64,000 nt of DNA from Ochrobactrum sp. BTU1 (lineage in GTDB: Bacteria; Pseudomonadota; Alphaproteobacteria; Rhizobiales; Rhizobiaceae). This document shows, piece by piece, positions 62,512-64,000 of this stretch; the first letter of the stretch is position 1; each line of letters starts with the position of its first letter. A program made the position numbers and the translations under genes. A model generated the notes under the pieces. That model saw nothing but the letters and a program-made list of their open reading frames with translations, was not told the DNA's origin and ran no database searches. The stretch covers positions 372,001 through 436,000 of the forward strand of contig CP076354.1 in the NCBI GenBank assembly GCA_018798825.1, read 5' to 3'.

Positions 62512-62538
62512 AATGCCCGGAATTTCGTTCCGGGCATT
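62512..62538 (-). terminator. Terminator of nhaA
   Basis: On the minus strand an 11-bp perfect stem AATGCCCGGAA and TTCCGGGCATT (positions 62512-62522 and 62528-62538) is followed by TTTTTCTTT. It lies just past the nhaA stop and before the S49 peptidase gene. It should end nhaA transcription. Confidence 0.85.
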
Positions 62539-62547
62539 GTATTTTCG

Positions 62548-63726
62548 TCATTTTTTCGGCTTGGCCAGCATTCTGAGCAGTACATAGCCACATATTGCAG
62601 AGAGTGCGGAGCCCGTTAGAACGCCGATTTTTGTCTCGGCCTGTAATAGTTCCGACTGATAGGACAAAAGCCCGATAAAAATGCTCATCGTGAAGCCGAT
62701 GCCGCAAAGAAGTGAAACACCATATATCTGCCCCCAGCTGGCACCCATTGGCCGCTGTGCCAGACCTGTTTTGATTGCGAGCCATGCAGCACCAAACACG
62801 CCAAGCTGTTTGCCGACAAAAAGACCGAGCATGATGCCAAGCGGCAGAGTATCGAAGATGATGGAAGGCGTCATTCCGGTGAACGAAATACCGGCATTGG
62901 CAAAACCGAACACTGGAACGATGAAGAAAGCGACAGGTTTTGCCAGAGCGTGCTCCAGCGTATGAAGTGGCGAAGTCATATCATCCGGCTTCGCTTTGGC
63001 GGGCTTCAGCGGGATCATGAGAGCCGCGACAACGCCTGCAACGGTCGCATGAACGCCGGAATTGAGCACGAAGAACCACAATATGGCAGCGCCAATGAGA
63101 TAGGGTAGCAGTTTCGAGACGCCTATGCGGTTCATAGCAAACAGAACGGCGGCCGTTGCAAATGCTGCGCCCAGATAAGGCATGGAAATCTCAGCAGTAT
63201 AAAAGATCGCAATGATGATCACTGCTGCCAGATCATCGAGAATGGCAAGCGTCGCCAGAAAGACCTTGAGGCTTGACGGCACGCGCGATCCGAGCAGCGA
63301 TAAAACGCCAAGCGCGAAAGCGATGTCGGTGGCCGACGGTACAGCCCAGCCGCGCACTTTCTCAGGATCGTTATAATTGAAGGCAACGAAAATCAGTGCG
63401 GGCACGATGACGCCGCCTGCAGCAGCTATGCCCGGCAAAATGCGATTAGGCCAGCTTGCAAGCTGGCCATCGAGAAACTCACGTTTTATCTCAAGTCCGA
63501 CCAGCAGAAAGAAGACGGCCATCAGCGCATCATTGATCCAATGCGAAAGACTGAGTGGACCAATATAGGACTGCAATGCGCCGAAATAGACCTTGGAAAA
63601 AGGCGAATTCGCAACGATCAGCGCGAGCGCTGCAGCGGCCATGAGAACAATACCACCAGCAGATTCGCTGTCGAGAAAGCGACGCATGATGGAAACGGGG
63701 CGGACGGGCTTCGGATGTGACGTCAT
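62548..63726 (-). CDS. nhaA: Na+/H+ antiporter NhaA
   Basis: This 392-residue protein has about twelve membrane helices and the NhaA functional residues in [14 protein letters not shown] and [18 protein letters not shown] (the DD pair of the ion site). The start at 63726 gives the N-terminus [19 protein letters not shown] with a cytoplasmic basic stretch. It exports sodium in exchange for protons and helps pH homeostasis. It is followed by a strong terminator. Confidence 0.95.
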   Translation of the reverse strand: MTSHPKPVRPVSIMRRFLDSESAGGIVLMAAAALALIVANSPFSKVYFGALQSYIGPLSLSHWINDALMAVFFLLVGLEIKREFLDGQLASWPNRILPGIAAAGGVIVPALIFVAFNYNDPEKVRGWAVPSATDIAFALGVLSLLGSRVPSSLKVFLATLAILDDLAAVIIIAIFYTAEISMPYLGAAFATAAVLFAMNRIGVSKLLPYLIGAAILWFFVLNSGVHATVAGVVAALMIPLKPAKAKPDDMTSPLHTLEHALAKPVAFFIVPVFGFANAGISFTGMTPSIIFDTLPLGIMLGLFVGKQLGVFGAAWLAIKTGLAQRPMGASWGQIYGVSLLCGIGFTMSIFIGLLSYQSELLQAETKIGVLTGSALSAICGYVLLRMLAKPKK

Positions 63727-63737
63727 TATTCTTCTTT

Positions 63738-64000
63738 TCAGGTTATTTCCGGAGCGTCTACTTCGTAGAGCGTGAGGTTGCGATCCGTAATGCCAAGTCT
63801 TGGCCATTCGGAACGCCACTTCCCTATGTGGTCAGACACGAAGTGTTTGTCCAGTGAAACCCGATCTCGCCATAGCTCTTTTACATGAATGACGTTTGTT
63901 TCAAGTACATCTTGAGAATAAGAATACGAAAGGCAGCCGTCCTCTGCGCGACTTGCTTCAATCATCCGCTGCATAACTGGTCGAGCTTCATCAAGTTTTT
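63738..64000 (-). CDS. Antibiotic-biosynthesis-monooxygenase-type protein, partial
   Basis: The frame on the minus strand runs to the right edge of the window, so the N-terminus is missing. The visible 87 residues include [35 protein letters not shown] and [10 protein letters not shown], which fit the small dimeric ABM fold of quinol monooxygenase-like proteins (YgiN type). It ends 11 nt before the nhaA start on the same strand. Confidence 0.8.
   Translation of the reverse strand, partial: KLDEARPVMQRMIEASRAEDGCLSYSYSQDVLETNVIHVKELWRDRVSLDKHFVSDHIGKWRSEWPRLGITDRNLTLYEVDAPEIT

Noticed and set aside
62444..62785. Extension of the S49 peptidase frame to 62785
   Set aside because: It passes through the terminator of nhaA and the nhaA 3' end in another frame; the TTG at 62443 has a good ribosome-binding site.
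1..64000. tRNA, rRNA, CRISPR array, IS element or phage gene
   Set aside because: I read both strands and found no cloverleaf-like, spacer-repeat or transposase sequence; short palindromes were the only repeats.

Overview
The window looks like a chromosomal segment from an alphaproteobacterium of the Brucellaceae (Brucella/Ochrobactrum type). The indications are inference from protein resemblance and gene order: a BacA/SbmA-type transporter, an Irr-type Fur protein, a full ccoNOQP-ccoGHIS (fixNOQP-fixGHIS) set, an F0-only atp cluster with a duplicated b subunit (b and b'), a DmeR/DmeF metal-efflux pair, a CtrA-type TTAA-N7-TTAA site, and intergenic palindromes with a TCCCGAAAA core of the kind common in Rhizobiales. 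I see no phage, transposon, CRISPR array, tRNA or rRNA. Most of it reads as ordinary, densely packed core genome.

Positions 1-17,700 form a purine salvage and catabolism region. Guanine deaminase (10282-11586), xanthine dehydrogenase with its maturation factor (xdhABC, 3095-7773), a membrane urate oxidase with a cytochrome c tail (puuD, 9044-10279), 5-hydroxyisourate hydrolase (2724-3089), a fused allantoinase/OHCU decarboxylase (1041-2468) and (S)-ureidoglycine aminohydrolase (207-1028) take guanine towards ureidoglycolate. A second operon (gcl-hyi-glxR-glycerate kinase, 12646-17682) turns the resulting glyoxylate into phosphoglycerate. A LysR regulator (divergent from puuD) and an IclR regulator (divergent from gcl) probably control the two halves. 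Allantoate amidohydrolase and ureidoglycolate lyase are not in the window.

Positions 17,700-28,700 hold the microaerobic respiration block: ccoS, ccoI, ccoH, ccoG, ccoP, ccoQ, ccoO and ccoN, all on the minus strand, with a perfect FNR/FixK box upstream of ccoN. Next come irr, with a 7-1-7 Fur/Mur-like palindrome upstream, and a two-component system.

Positions 28,700-41,460 hold dsbD, then a lipoprotein L,D-transpeptidase coupled to a DsbA-like oxidoreductase; ada coupled to a 2-oxoglutarate/Fe(II) oxygenase (with an Ada box upstream); an ArsC/YffB-like protein; a FUSC membrane protein; an MFS transporter; bacA; a periplasmic polysaccharide deacetylase; and a YfgM-like protein followed by the GTPase der. 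Positions 41,456-52,290 are mixed accessory and envelope genes: MFS/DoxX with a divergent TetR regulator, DUF2000/AraC/SDR, dmeRF, an Hsp70-like ATPase, a second L,D-transpeptidase, a TenA-like protein and a SleB-type cell-wall hydrolase preceded by a CtrA-type box.

Positions 52,290-55,470 are the F0 ATP synthase operon atpI-atpB-atpE-atpF'-atpF, with conspicuous hairpins between the cistrons, notably a terminator-like structure just after atpE. The right end has an Lrp/LysE pair, rnhB, a PA0069-type radical SAM protein, a short glycosyltransferase-like gene, two tandem copies of a small exported protein, ispE, an S49 peptidase, nhaA and the edge-truncated 3' part of an antibiotic-biosynthesis-monooxygenase-type gene.
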